Below the pieces are notes generated by a model. It saw only the letters and a program-made list of their open reading frames with translations, had not been told where the DNA came from and did no database searches. DNA of 39,385 bases from Candidatus Omnitrophota bacterium (lineage in GTDB: Bacteria; Omnitrophota; Gorgyraeia; 2-01-FULL-45-10): contig JAUYPN010000032.1 of the NCBI GenBank assembly GCA_030695725.1, positions 1-39,385 on the forward strand. Reading direction: 5' to 3'. A program made the position numbers and the translations under genes. This document shows, piece by piece, positions 8,749-16,865 of the stretch (positions are counted from its first letter, which is position 1; each line of letters begins with the position of its first letter).

Positions 8749-9685
8749 AAATTATATCGAATTCTTTCTTGATGCGTTCCATAAATTTTCCGAAAAACTT
8801 TTCCCTAAGGTCAAGCCTGTATAACTTACTCTTACCTCCCGGAGAATCATTAAAATAGAGCGAATCGTTATATACATCGTAGTACACGCCCTGGGGCTGG
8901 CGGCTGCACTTATTGAGTGTGACTATATTCTTGCCGCCGCCCTTGCCTATTTCCAGCACATTTATATCCCTACCGGCCGCAAAGATTATATGATTAGAGC
9001 CCGAATGCCAGAATACATCCTTTATGGTGTCCGGACTTTTTAAGACCTCTTCCACTTCCGCGATATCTTCACTCTTGATCAGCCTCAAGCCGTTCAAGTA
9101 GATGATCCATATGCCGTTTTCATTAAAATATAAGATCTTCTTTCCGTCAGGGGAGAGCTTCTTCCCCAGGATACCGGAAGGCCACCCCGAATAGGACGAA
9201 AGCTTCTTAGGATTCGTCCCGTCAATATTCGATCCGTAGAGGCCGGCTTTCGTCATATAATATATTTGGCTCCTGTCATCGGGTATGAAGAAGTTATCCG
9301 CTTCACGGTCGCCGACCTTCTCCGTTACCTGCAGCGTGGGAAAGAGGAGTATATTCTCCGCGCGGGTAACCATATTCGGCCGGACAGCCAGGTCCTTCTG
9401 CCATGGAAAGAGGCCCTCTCTCCTTACCTCTATAGAATAGGTACCCGGCCTCAGCTCCTCTATCCTGGCAGGCGTGATATCGGGATATAGCTTACCGTTT
9501 ACATAAATGGACGCGCCTGAGGGTGTGCTCCTTAAGGAGAGTATGCCCGTCTTATATATCACGAGCTTATGAAAATCTATATGATATCCGAGAGAGTAAG
9601 AGAGTATTATGGGTAGCAGCGTCAGATATAAGGCCAACGAAAAGAAGAATGCTATATGCCTTATTACGGCATCGCTTTTGTTCAT
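8735..9685 (-). CDS. Membrane-anchored PEGA-domain / beta-propeller-like protein
   Basis: The 316-residue protein has one N-terminal transmembrane helix (about 10-30). A PEGA domain follows (about 47-93), recognisable by STPSGASIYVNGK and PGTYSIEVRREG; PEGA domains are beta-sandwiches usually found in exported surface-layer-like proteins. The rest resembles TolB/WD40-type propeller blades, with repeats such as SPDGKKILYFNENGIWII and a Trp-His-Ser blade near residue 229. It is likely exported but membrane-tethered. The ATG shares an ATGA overlap with the rlmN stop, and its 3' end overlaps the glycosyltransferase gene, so the three genes are co-translated. A partner role with the glycosyltransferase is inference. 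Confidence 0.75.
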   Translation of the reverse strand: MNKSDAVIRHIAFFFSLALYLTLLPIILSYSLGYHIDFHKLVIYKTGILSLRSTPSGASIYVNGKLYPDITPARIEELRPGTYSIEVRREGLFPWQKDLAVRPNMVTRAENILLFPTLQVTEKVGDREADNFFIPDDRSQIYYMTKAGLYGSNIDGTNPKKLSSYSGWPSGILGKKLSPDGKKILYFNENGIWIIYLNGLRLIKSEDIAEVEEVLKSPDTIKDVFWHSGSNHIIFAAGRDINVLEIGKGGGKNIVTLNKCSRQPQGVYYDVYNDSLYFNDSPGGKSKLYRLDLREKFFGKFMERIKKEFDIIYEKR

Positions 9686-10749
9686 AATCTGGATATCCTC
9701 AGCTGACCGCAGCCGGCGTCTATATCCTCGCCCTTTGATTTACGCAGCATCGCATTTATACCGCGGCTCTTCAGCGTCCTGATAAAATTCTTTACACCAT
9801 CTATAGCAGGGGGCTCGTAACCTTTGGCCCTGATCTGATTATACGATATTACGTTCACCTTACACAAAAGCCCGGTCAGAAGCCTTGCCAGCTTGAACGC
9901 GTCGCCTTCGGAGGCGTTTATTCCTTTTATCAATATATATTCGAATGTTATTATCCTCTTGGTCTGTCTGGTATAATCTTTGCAGGCGGTCATGAGATCA
10001 CTTAGCGGATATCTCTTGTTTATGGGGACAAGTTTAGAGCGTATTTTGTCATCAGCTGAATGCAAAGAGACCGAGAGCTCTATCTGCAGCTTTTCGCCGG
10101 CCAGTTTTTCCATACCGGGGATTATCCCGCAGGTGGATATCGTTATCTTGCGGGCGCCTATCTTAAAGGCATCTTCGTCGTTCAATATCCTTATCGCTCT
10201 TATCACGTTATTATAATTATCCAATGGCTCGCCTATTCCCATAAATACAATATTTGTAATTGTACGGTCTTTGTTATGGGCTTTTATGAATAGCACTTCG
10301 TCCAGGATCTCCGAGGCCTTGAGGTTACGGACGAACCCGAACGGGGCGCTGGCGCAAAAGGAGCATCCGAACTTACATCCGACCTGCGATGAGAGGCAGA
10401 GCGTTGACCTCTCCTCTTCCGGAAGGAATACGGACTCTATCGTATGCGAGTCCTCTAATTTAAGCAGATACTTCGTGGCGCCGTCAGAGAAAGACCGTTT
10501 TGAATCCAGAAGGACGATCTTTGTGATATGAAATTTATCTTTCAGCTTTTCGCGCAATTCTTTGTTGAGATCCGTCATCTCATCGAAAGACTTCACGCTT
10601 GCCCTGTACCGCTCACTTCGTTCGGGTACAGGGCAAGCCTTATAGAGCCATCGGAAAATTTGAGCAGCCCTGTACGGCTTCTCGTCCATCCTGACGAGCT
10701 CTTTTATCAGCTCATCTTTCGAAATATTCTTTATATCGATCTTAGCCAT
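9682..10749 (-). CDS. rlmN: 23S rRNA (adenine-2503-C2)-methyltransferase, with an in-frame palindromic insertion
   Basis: RlmN is a radical SAM enzyme that methylates A2503 of 23S rRNA and A37 of some tRNAs. The [4Fe-4S] cluster motif is CKFGCSFC (Cys125, 129, 132), the methyl-carrying cysteine is Cys347 in DAGCGQLR, and FLPEEERSTLCLSSQVG and VFMGIGEPLDNY are family hallmarks. The length (355) is normal apart from an insertion at residues 38-51 between WLYK and KSFDEMT, where family members have only a couple of residues. The insertion is encoded by a palindromic element (10597-10638). It lies in the N-terminal helical region, away from the radical site, so the enzyme may still work. A TATAGA box 10 bases before the ATG suggests a near-leaderless mRNA. 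Confidence 0.93.
   Translation of the reverse strand: MAKIDIKNISKDELIKELVRMDEKPYRAAQIFRWLYKACPVPERSERYRASVKSFDEMTDLNKELREKLKDKFHITKIVLLDSKRSFSDGATKYLLKLEDSHTIESVFLPEEERSTLCLSSQVGCKFGCSFCASAPFGFVRNLKASEILDEVLFIKAHNKDRTITNIVFMGIGEPLDNYNNVIRAIRILNDEDAFKIGARKITISTCGIIPGMEKLAGEKLQIELSVSLHSADDKIRSKLVPINKRYPLSDLMTACKDYTRQTKRIITFEYILIKGINASEGDAFKLARLLTGLLCKVNVISYNQIRAKGYEPPAIDGVKNFIRTLKSRGINAMLRKSKGEDIDAGCGQLRISRL
10597..10638. repeat. Palindromic element inserted in frame in rlmN
   Basis: GCTTGCCCTGTACC (10597-10610) and GGTACAGGGCAAGC (10625-10638) are perfect 14-base inverted arms around a 14-base loop GCTCACTTCGTTCG. Read with the gene it encodes ACPVPERSERYRAS without stop or frameshift. The core (TACCCGAAC...GTGAGYGGTA) is shared with the two 61-bp elements at tRNA genes (27501-27561 and 28160-28220). 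Confidence 0.88.
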
Positions 10750-10827
10750 TTTCGTACAATCTATACCGTTGCATACCCTGGGGGTCTACGGGATTGTCAA
10801 GCGTGGAGACCTGACCCCGTTATTTTT

Positions 10828-10932
10828 TTAATCGATCTTCTTCTTTGTAAAGACTTTGTAGAAACAGAACGTGGTGAGGATCGATATGAGAGCCCATGAG
10901 GACACCAGAAAGATCCAGCCGGAAAGCCTCAT
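10828..10932 (-). CDS. Small single-helix subunit of the adjacent NSS transporter (MetS-like)
   Basis: The 34-residue product has one transmembrane helix (about residues 5-26) and a basic tail KVFTKKKID. Its ATG overlaps the stop of the NSS transporter gene as ATGA, so translation is coupled. Small one-helix subunits encoded directly after NSS symporters are known from the MetPS methionine transporter of Corynebacterium, where the small subunit is needed for uptake. Assignment here rests on size, topology and position, because such short sequences give little homology. A longer frame reading through the same stop is an antisense-style shadow inside the transporter gene. Confidence 0.72.
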   Translation of the reverse strand: MRLSGWIFLVSSWALISILTTFCFYKVFTKKKID

Positions 10933-12485
10933 ATCTTTACCTCTCTTCTCTTTTTCCTCCACGCAACTTTGACTAAGATCGATAATATCACAAATAAGGC
11001 GATCAGGGAGAATCGGGTCGCGAGAACGAAAGGCTTGTCGGCCGCCGAAACACCCTTCATCATGATCAATGGCCACCACTCCTGATAGGCCCATGTTCCG
11101 AGTATCAATAATAGGAATAACGGAGTCACGTACTTTATTATAAATTTGTAGACCTTGGGAATATTCATGTCGGCGCCGTGATGTATCTCCTTCCATGCCC
11201 GCTCCATCCCGAATACCCATGCGAAGAGTATCGTCTCTATAGCGGCAAAGAGGACGAGGCAGAACGTCCCGCCCCAGAAATCGAGCTCATTAACCACGCC
11301 CTTACCGAGTAAAAATATCGCCGGCTGGCAAAGGATAAATAACGCCGCGGCCAGTATCGATACCGCTCTCTTTCTCGAGATATTGAATTCATCCTCCAGG
11401 AATGCCACCGCGGGTTGGGCAAGCGATACCGAAGATGTTATGCCGGCCAGAAATAATAGCAGAAACCAGACGCAGCCGAAGAATGCGCCATTTGAAATCC
11501 TGCTGAATATCAACGGCATCGTCACGAACCCCAGATTAAACGCGCCGCTCTTCGCTATCGCTTCTGTGCCGGCCGGCCCGAAGAAGATGAATGCCGCGGG
11601 TATTACTATACTTGCGCCTATTATGACCTCGGCAAATTCGTTTGTGCTTACGGCGGAGAGTCCCGACAGGACAACGTCATCCCCTTTTGATAAGTAACTC
11701 GCGTATGTAAGTATGACGCCTATGCCGACGCTCAAAGTAAAGAATATCTGTCCTGCCGCCGCAAGCCAGACCTTGGCGCTCTTGAGCGCGGAAAAATCGG
11801 GGTTCCACAAAAATCCCAACCCATTAACGATATTCCAGCCAGGCTTAGCCGGATCCGGCGCCCCTAAAGTGAGTACGCGCGCCATAACTATCACGCCGCA
11901 TATGAAAAGGAGCGGCATCGCGATCTTGCAGAGCTTCTCTATGCCGCCCTTTATTCCGTAGTATATGACCGCTATGTTCGCCAGTAATGTCAGGATAAAG
12001 AATGTGTACGCGGGAGCGAGGCTTGAGAAGAAATTATTCTTCTCCAACCCCTGAAATCCGCTTAAGAAAGATTTCATCGAGTTTTCGGTGGCAGCGGAGG
12101 CGTATCTTCCTGTAATGGCAAACCAACTGTAGGCAAGCGTCCAGGATTCTACATATGTGTAATAGATCAATATAACGAGGGGCCCGAATATGCCTATGAC
12201 GCCGAAATATTTCATGAACCGGCTCTTCTCCCACATGGTGTGGAATATCCCCGGAGCCGTGCCGTGTCCAAAACCGCCGCCGTATCGCCCGAGAGTCCAT
12301 TCTATCCACATTAGCGGGATGCCGAGAAGGAAGAGCGAGATGAAGTAAGGTATCATAAAGGCTCCGCCGCCATTCGACGCGGCCTGCACAGGGAAACGGA
12401 GGAAGTTCCCCAATCCGATCGCGCTTCCCGCAACGGCCATTATGATCCCGAACCTCGTCCCCCACGCCTGTCTCGTCTTCGCCAT
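10929..12485 (-). CDS. Sodium-dependent neurotransmitter:sodium symporter (NSS) family transporter
   Basis: The 518-residue protein has about 12 hydrophobic segments. The N-terminus WGTRFGIIMAVAGSAIGLGN, followed by FLRFP, is the NSS signature; the unwound TM1 region (GSAIGLGN) forms the Na+ and substrate sites in LeuT-type structures. NSS proteins import amino acids or related amines with Na+ across the cytoplasmic membrane; the substrate is not evident, though the MetS-like partner makes an aliphatic or sulfur amino acid attractive. A TTGAAA-17-TATAAT promoter sits so close that the mRNA would have only about two leader bases, consistent with the lack of a ribosome site. Confidence 0.93.
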   Translation of the reverse strand: MAKTRQAWGTRFGIIMAVAGSAIGLGNFLRFPVQAASNGGGAFMIPYFISLFLLGIPLMWIEWTLGRYGGGFGHGTAPGIFHTMWEKSRFMKYFGVIGIFGPLVILIYYTYVESWTLAYSWFAITGRYASAATENSMKSFLSGFQGLEKNNFFSSLAPAYTFFILTLLANIAVIYYGIKGGIEKLCKIAMPLLFICGVIVMARVLTLGAPDPAKPGWNIVNGLGFLWNPDFSALKSAKVWLAAAGQIFFTLSVGIGVILTYASYLSKGDDVVLSGLSAVSTNEFAEVIIGASIVIPAAFIFFGPAGTEAIAKSGAFNLGFVTMPLIFSRISNGAFFGCVWFLLLFLAGITSSVSLAQPAVAFLEDEFNISRKRAVSILAAALFILCQPAIFLLGKGVVNELDFWGGTFCLVLFAAIETILFAWVFGMERAWKEIHHGADMNIPKVYKFIIKYVTPLFLLLILGTWAYQEWWPLIMMKGVSAADKPFVLATRFSLIALFVILSILVKVAWRKKRREVKI

Positions 12486-12493
12486 AAGCCCTT

Positions 12494-12522
12494 ATTATAG
12501 ACAAACCCGGCGATATTTTCAA
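12494..12522 (-). promoter_or_regulatory. Promoter of the NSS transporter gene, near-leaderless
   Basis: Minus-strand TTGAAA (12517-12522), a 17-base spacer and TATAAT (12494-12499). The -10 box ends eight bases before the ATG at 12485, so the predicted transcript starts about two bases ahead of the start codon. Confidence 0.75.
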
Positions 12523-12660
12523 GACATAGCTACAACGGGCACAACGGGCAAGCGTGGACCTTGCGGGGTACCGCCTTCCGCGAACACTTTCCCCGCCACT
12601 ACAAGTCTTTTTGTGATAGACTATATGATGTGATAAAGATACAGTAAAAAAGGAGCCGGA

Positions 12661-13050
12661 TTGAGCCTTGTAGACCTTATAGTCGCTTGTCTAATAATCG
12701 CCATAATGGTAGTCAGTTCATCAGCTATTCTTGAATATACCAAAGACAAGCTGGTTGATTCGGAGAATTACTATGAAGCGACCAAGTTTTCGATGGCCAC
12801 GCTGGAAGAGCTTCGGCCGCTTGACTATACGGATCCCGCGCTGGACATTACCCCTCCAGACCAGCGCCACGCCGCGGATCTGCCATTTCCATGCAATTTA
12901 AGAGACAGGTATAGCGGCAACAGGTCGTACGTGGTTAGCGAACAAAACTGGGACGTAGCCAGCAGCTATAAAGAGATAATCGTGGCCACCTCATGGGTAT
13001 ATAAAGGCCAAAACAAATCGGTTTCATTAGGCGTAGTAAAAAGACAATGA
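12661..13050 (+). CDS. PilV/GspI-like minor pilin
   Basis: The 129-residue product starts SLVDLIVACLIIAIMVVSS, a type IV pilin N-terminal helix, and ends in a small beta domain with a strand pair (EIIVATSWVYKGQNKSVSLG) typical of PilV/GspI proteins. Position +5 is Asp rather than the usual Glu. The only start codon in frame is TTG at 12661, with AGGAG five bases upstream. That start deletes the prepilin leader: the codons just upstream would read KKGAG, a perfect leader ending in Gly, but they have no start and run back into a stop at 12634. Either a non-standard start, an assembly error or a real leaderless pilin is involved. It overlaps the next pilin gene as ATGA. Confidence 0.7.
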   Translation: MSLVDLIVACLIIAIMVVSSSAILEYTKDKLVDSENYYEATKFSMATLEELRPLDYTDPALDITPPDQRHAADLPFPCNLRDRYSGNRSYVVSEQNWDVASSYKEIIVATSWVYKGQNKSVSLGVVKRQ

Positions 13051-13451
13051 TCAGCCTTGACACTAAAAAGGGATTTTCTTTAACGCTGATAGCGGTTTTC
13101 GTCACCATAGTCGCGGCCGCTTTGGTGCCGGCTTTCTGCAACGTCATGTTTTTCACTACGCGCGCGCCAGCCACCGATGCCTTATTCCAGCAGGCATATT
13201 ACAACGCAAACTGTGGGGTTGAATATGCCATGTTTATAATAGAGCATCGCGATCCGCTTGATCCTGCTACTTGGCCGCAAGGAAATTCTATCCCATGCAA
13301 CTTCCCGGCAGGCGCAGGAAATTTTACGATTACCATAACGTCTGACCCAGTAGCCGGTTTCAACATAAGATCGATAGGTACCGCGGGAACGATGACAGCG
13401 ACCATCAACAGAGTCCATGTTGCCGCAGGAAGGATAGAGGAGTGGCAATAA
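13047..13451 (+). CDS. Minor pilin/pseudopilin lacking Glu5 (PilX/GspK position)
   Basis: The 134-residue product has a prepilin leader MISLDTKKG with predicted cleavage between Gly9 and Phe10, followed by the hydrophobic helix FSLTLIAVFVTIVAAALVPA. Residue +5 is Leu, not Glu; absence of Glu5 is a known trait of GspK/PilX-like subunits that cap the pilus tip. The rest is a short globular domain with two Cys residues (about 56 and 83) that could form a disulfide. At 134 residues it is far smaller than true GspK. Its start overlaps the previous gene and its stop overlaps the next, so the three pilins are translated as a unit. Prepilin peptidase and assembly ATPase are not in the window. Confidence 0.7.
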   Translation: MISLDTKKGFSLTLIAVFVTIVAAALVPAFCNVMFFTTRAPATDALFQQAYYNANCGVEYAMFIIEHRDPLDPATWPQGNSIPCNFPAGAGNFTITITSDPVAGFNIRSIGTAGTMTATINRVHVAAGRIEEWQ

Positions 13452-16144
13452 ATCTTACTTTGAAGAAGGCCGTTACTATCGTAGAGCTCATAATAGTCAT
13501 GGCAGCGTCCTCAGTAATCCTCCTAGCCGCATTCTCTATCCTGATAAGCCAGTTTGGATATGTAGCCGTATTCAGAATAGAGTCCGAGCTTAAGGGCGAG
13601 GCGGCCTATATTATAGAAAGGATGAAGAAGATCGTAGCAAATTCCGAGCACGTCAATATTATAGTCGGCGGCGCTTCAGTAGATGTTTATGATAGAACAG
13701 GGATCAATGTCACAGGCGCTTTTACGGTAGCTGCCCCGAATCTAACCTATACACCTGCAGCAAGCGGTATGCCAGAGACGATATCGAATAAAATAGGCGG
13801 CCTCACATTTGCCGATGCCCGCAGCATCACCGGCAATCTTACCGACATAACCGTGCTAAGCGTAGCTCTTAGAACTCGAGATCCGAGATACCAGAGCGCC
13901 TCAAACTCCAATATAATAACAAGCATGGCCTGCCGCCTCGCGCCTAATCCCGTAACGGTCGAAAACATTGGAGACAGTCATGGAATTAATATTAGAGGTA
14001 ACAGATTCTACAGAAGCATACAGGCCGCTCTCAACGATGCTTTTTTCCAGGCAAACGATGAGATAAGGTGCGTTGGAAGGGTATCGGGTTTTTTCGACGG
14101 GATATTCCTGGAAAACGTTGTTATAAGCAGATCGGTTATATTGAGAGGCGGCTTCGACAGGACTTTTGATGCTCAGACCTTTAATCCCAACGATCCCAAT
14201 GCCGGCACTCCCTCAACGATAGACGGCAACGGCAGCCCGACAAACAACAGAAGAGTGATATCCTGTGCCGCTAATTCCGTGCCAAATTTTACTATAAACG
14301 GATTCATCATACAAAATGGCAGAATGGCGGGGGGTGGCGGTGGGGGTATAAATTTTTATTCATGGGGCGCTGGCGCTACCAACGTTATCATTACCGACAA
14401 TATCGTAAGAAATAATACTGCTGACAACGGCGCCGGAATAAATGTTGGACAAAAAGGGCCCTTATCCACACTTGTAATTCAAAATAATCAAATATCAGGA
14501 AACCAAGCCGGCTGGGATGGTGGTGGAATATCTGGCGACATCTGGCTCTCCTCTAACGTTACCATTGCAAACAACCTTATAGCAGGAAATAGCGGCGGCC
14601 GTATGGGTGCGGGAATAAATATCAGAACCAACGAAACCGCCACTAACTTGACCATAGCCAACAATATCATAAGAAACAACGCGTTAATGGGCGGTTGGCC
14701 GGGAGGCGGGATAAATGCCGGCATCGGGGACGCTTCTTCCTGTATCATCATCAATAATATCATAGCGGGAAATGCTGCCCCAGAAGGCCATGGCGGCGGG
14801 ATATTTATTGACTCATACGGTACGGCCTTGGCCGTGATAGCCAATAATCATATAGGTGAATACGGGACAGCGACAGGCTACCCTGGCTTAAGCATATATG
14901 GGACAGCGACAGGCAACACAGGCCAGAGAGGAGGCGGCATACGGGCTGTAAATAATTTGACTATCGCTAATAATACTCTGTTTAGAAATCGTACTTTAGG
15001 CGATAGTGATAGTGGAGGGATCTTTGCAACTACCGGCAATCTCACGAATATTACTAACAATATGGTAGAAGAAAACGCAACTGACGGCGTTGGCGGCGGG
15101 ATATCCTGTTTTTCGTTGTCCCAGGGGGGAGTGATCTCCAATTGCAATGTTACCAATAATATCGTAAACGCCAATATCGGGGGCGGGATAAGTGCCGCAT
15201 CCCAAACTACCAGCCTGGAGAGCGTGGTCAATATTGATAACAATACCGTAAGGGGTAATTTCGGCGGAGGGATAACTCTTAATAGCAGCATCCCCGCCAG
15301 CCCCCTTGCAACCCTTAGAGTTACTAACAATACTGTAACAGAAAATATACCCCTCGTCGCTACCGGCAGCGGAGGCGCAGGAATATTTATTAATAATCAG
15401 GGCGATGGTTCTACCGTAGCTAAAAATATTATAAGCCTTAATAGAACCAACGGCAACGGCGGCGGGATATTAGTCGACCTCAACAGACTCCGTCTTGACA
15501 TAAACAATAATATCATAGCGGGAAACACTGCTGCAAGATTTGGCGGCGGCATATCTGCCAATGGTGACCTCACTGGTCCAGTAAATCTGACCAACAACAC
15601 TATAGTGGAAAATAGCGCCGGCACGAATGGCGGCGGAATTTACACTGTTACTCAAGCAATTACAGCTGGCCCAGTCAATATCATAAATTCTATAAGTTTT
15701 GGCAACATTAACCGTGATCTATTCGCCGGGGGCACTTCACAAGACACTAATGTTAGTTTTTCAGACATAGGTGTAAGTAACGGCCTAATTAACTGGGACA
15801 TACCCATATCCTTCACCAACATAACCGACCCGCCTTGGTTCGTAAATGCGGCAGCCGGCGATTACCGTTTGCAAGATGTCGTTGGAAACAATGACATAAT
15901 AGACGGCGGCAACCCTATATTTACCGATATTAGTAGGCCGCCAGGCCTGAGGCTCCCAACGAGCGACATGGGCGCTTATGGCGGCCCCGGCGCCACTGTA
16001 ACGATCGGCTTTCTGATGCCTGCCGCCGACATTCCTGGCACACAATGGATAACAGAGAATAGGATAGGCTTTTTGGCGCCCGCCGCGGATGATGGAGCTA
16101 CCGCAAACATAAGGGAAGATATTATAGGCACATATACGCCATAG
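13442..16144 (+). CDS. Pilin-like N-terminus fused to a right-handed parallel beta-helix
   Basis: The 900-residue protein begins with a prepilin-type sequence: LTLKKA then VTIVELIIVMAASSVILLAA, with likely cleavage after Ala10 and the +5 glutamate at Glu15. Residues 30-180 look like a PilW/GspJ-type pilin body. From about 290 to 740 there are a dozen or so rungs with the pattern xIxNNxIxxNxAxxxGGGI, the hallmark of parallel beta-helix (pectate-lyase-like) adhesins and glycan-binding or -cleaving proteins. A capping segment follows (DYRLQ near 802, then MGAYGG near 845). No catalytic residues can be assigned. GTG at 13442 is the chosen start, overlapping the previous stop by 10 bases; TTG at 13460 is an alternative. 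Placement at the pilus tip is inference. Confidence 0.85.
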   Translation: MAINLTLKKAVTIVELIIVMAASSVILLAAFSILISQFGYVAVFRIESELKGEAAYIIERMKKIVANSEHVNIIVGGASVDVYDRTGINVTGAFTVAAPNLTYTPAASGMPETISNKIGGLTFADARSITGNLTDITVLSVALRTRDPRYQSASNSNIITSMACRLAPNPVTVENIGDSHGINIRGNRFYRSIQAALNDAFFQANDEIRCVGRVSGFFDGIFLENVVISRSVILRGGFDRTFDAQTFNPNDPNAGTPSTIDGNGSPTNNRRVISCAANSVPNFTINGFIIQNGRMAGGGGGGINFYSWGAGATNVIITDNIVRNNTADNGAGINVGQKGPLSTLVIQNNQISGNQAGWDGGGISGDIWLSSNVTIANNLIAGNSGGRMGAGINIRTNETATNLTIANNIIRNNALMGGWPGGGINAGIGDASSCIIINNIIAGNAAPEGHGGGIFIDSYGTALAVIANNHIGEYGTATGYPGLSIYGTATGNTGQRGGGIRAVNNLTIANNTLFRNRTLGDSDSGGIFATTGNLTNITNNMVEENATDGVGGGISCFSLSQGGVISNCNVTNNIVNANIGGGISAASQTTSLESVVNIDNNTVRGNFGGGITLNSSIPASPLATLRVTNNTVTENIPLVATGSGGAGIFINNQGDGSTVAKNIISLNRTNGNGGGILVDLNRLRLDINNNIIAGNTAARFGGGISANGDLTGPVNLTNNTIVENSAGTNGGGIYTVTQAITAGPVNIINSISFGNINRDLFAGGTSQDTNVSFSDIGVSNGLINWDIPISFTNITDPPWFVNAAAGDYRLQDVVGNNDIIDGGNPIFTDISRPPGLRLPTSDMGAYGGPGATVTIGFLMPAADIPGTQWITENRIGFLAPAADDGATANIREDIIGTYTP

Positions 16145-16162
16145 CACGCCATAGCGCTTGGC

Positions 16163-16192
16163 TTGACCATTGAACCGCAACGGGTATATAAT
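16163..16192 (+). promoter_or_regulatory. Promoter of comF giving a leaderless mRNA
   Basis: TTGACC (16163-16168), an 18-base spacer and a perfect TATAAT (16187-16192). Seven bases after the -10 box is the A of the ATG at 16199, so transcription is predicted to start on the start codon itself. No ribosome site is present, in keeping with this. Confidence 0.8.
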
Positions 16193-16198
16193 ACCGGC

Positions 16199-16864
16199 AT
16201 GCAAGCCGTAAAGGGAATCGTGAAAAATTTTCTGAACCTGATCTACCCGCTCCATTGCTTGGGCTGCGAGACTGCGCTCGAGGCTATTAATGAGCTTCGT
16301 CTGTGCGGGCACTGCATAGCCTCCATAAATCGCAACGCGATGCCGCCTTTCGAACTCGACTCCTCTCCGGTCCTCGCGTACTCGGCATGTCTCTATGACA
16401 GCGGACTGAAAGAGCTCGTCCACCGGTTTAAATATAAAGGTAAGACGATCCTCGCTAAGATATTTTCAAAGCTCATGATCGATTATATAAAAGATAACCC
16501 CGAGATCGCGGATGTCGATCTGGTAACGGTCGTCCCCCTGCATAGGGAGCGCCTTAAAGCAAGAGAGTTTAACCAGTCTCTCATGATCGCCAATCCCATA
16601 TCGAAAGAATACTCCCTTATGCTTACAAACACTCTGGAGAAGACGCGTAAGACGCGATATCAAAATGAGCTATTGAAGGGCGAGAGGATTAAGAATCTTA
16701 AGAGCGCTTTCAGGGTTTCGCCCAAGGCGGATATCAAAGATAAAAGGATACTCCTGATAGACGACGTGATGACGACCGGTTCCACGCTCGGAGAATGCGC
16801 GAAGACTCTTTTAAACGGCGGCGCTCGATGCGTGACATGCTTTACACTGGCGCGGGGAATATAA
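16199..16864 (+). CDS. comF: ComF-family amidophosphoribosyltransferase-like protein
   Basis: The 221-residue product has the ComF layout: an N-terminal zinc-ribbon (CLGCETAL and CGHC, four Cys) and a phosphoribosyltransferase fold with the PRPP loop ILLIDDVMTTGSTL near the C-terminus. FKYKGK and VPLHRERLKAREFNQS are family motifs. ComF proteins are needed for natural DNA uptake in several bacteria, probably on the cytoplasmic side, though the biochemical role is not settled. Placed directly after pilin genes, a competence link is tempting, but it has its own promoter. The start at 16199 is chosen because the promoter's predicted start point coincides with it; the upstream GTG/ATG-like codons lie inside the promoter. 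Confidence 0.88.
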   Translation: MQAVKGIVKNFLNLIYPLHCLGCETALEAINELRLCGHCIASINRNAMPPFELDSSPVLAYSACLYDSGLKELVHRFKYKGKTILAKIFSKLMIDYIKDNPEIADVDLVTVVPLHRERLKAREFNQSLMIANPISKEYSLMLTNTLEKTRKTRYQNELLKGERIKNLKSAFRVSPKADIKDKRILLIDDVMTTGSTLGECAKTLLNGGARCVTCFTLARGI

Positions 16865-16865
16865 A

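Noticed and set aside
10828..11220. A 130-codon minus-strand frame that includes the small MetS-like protein
   Set aside because: Its first two thirds lie out of frame within the NSS transporter gene and read as low-complexity charged sequence; only the last 34 codons with their own ATG are supported.
12034..12522. A 162-codon frame overlapping the start of the NSS gene
   Set aside because: It is out of frame with the transporter, full of His and Arg, and covers the promoter.
14290..15660. Many short similar units in the beta-helix gene that could be taken for a CRISPR array or tandem DNA repeat
   Set aside because: The units vary in length and DNA sequence and keep one reading frame; the similarity is at protein level (NN/GGG rungs).
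16150..16198. Upstream start for comF at 16163
   Set aside because: It would place translation start within the -35 box of the comF promoter.
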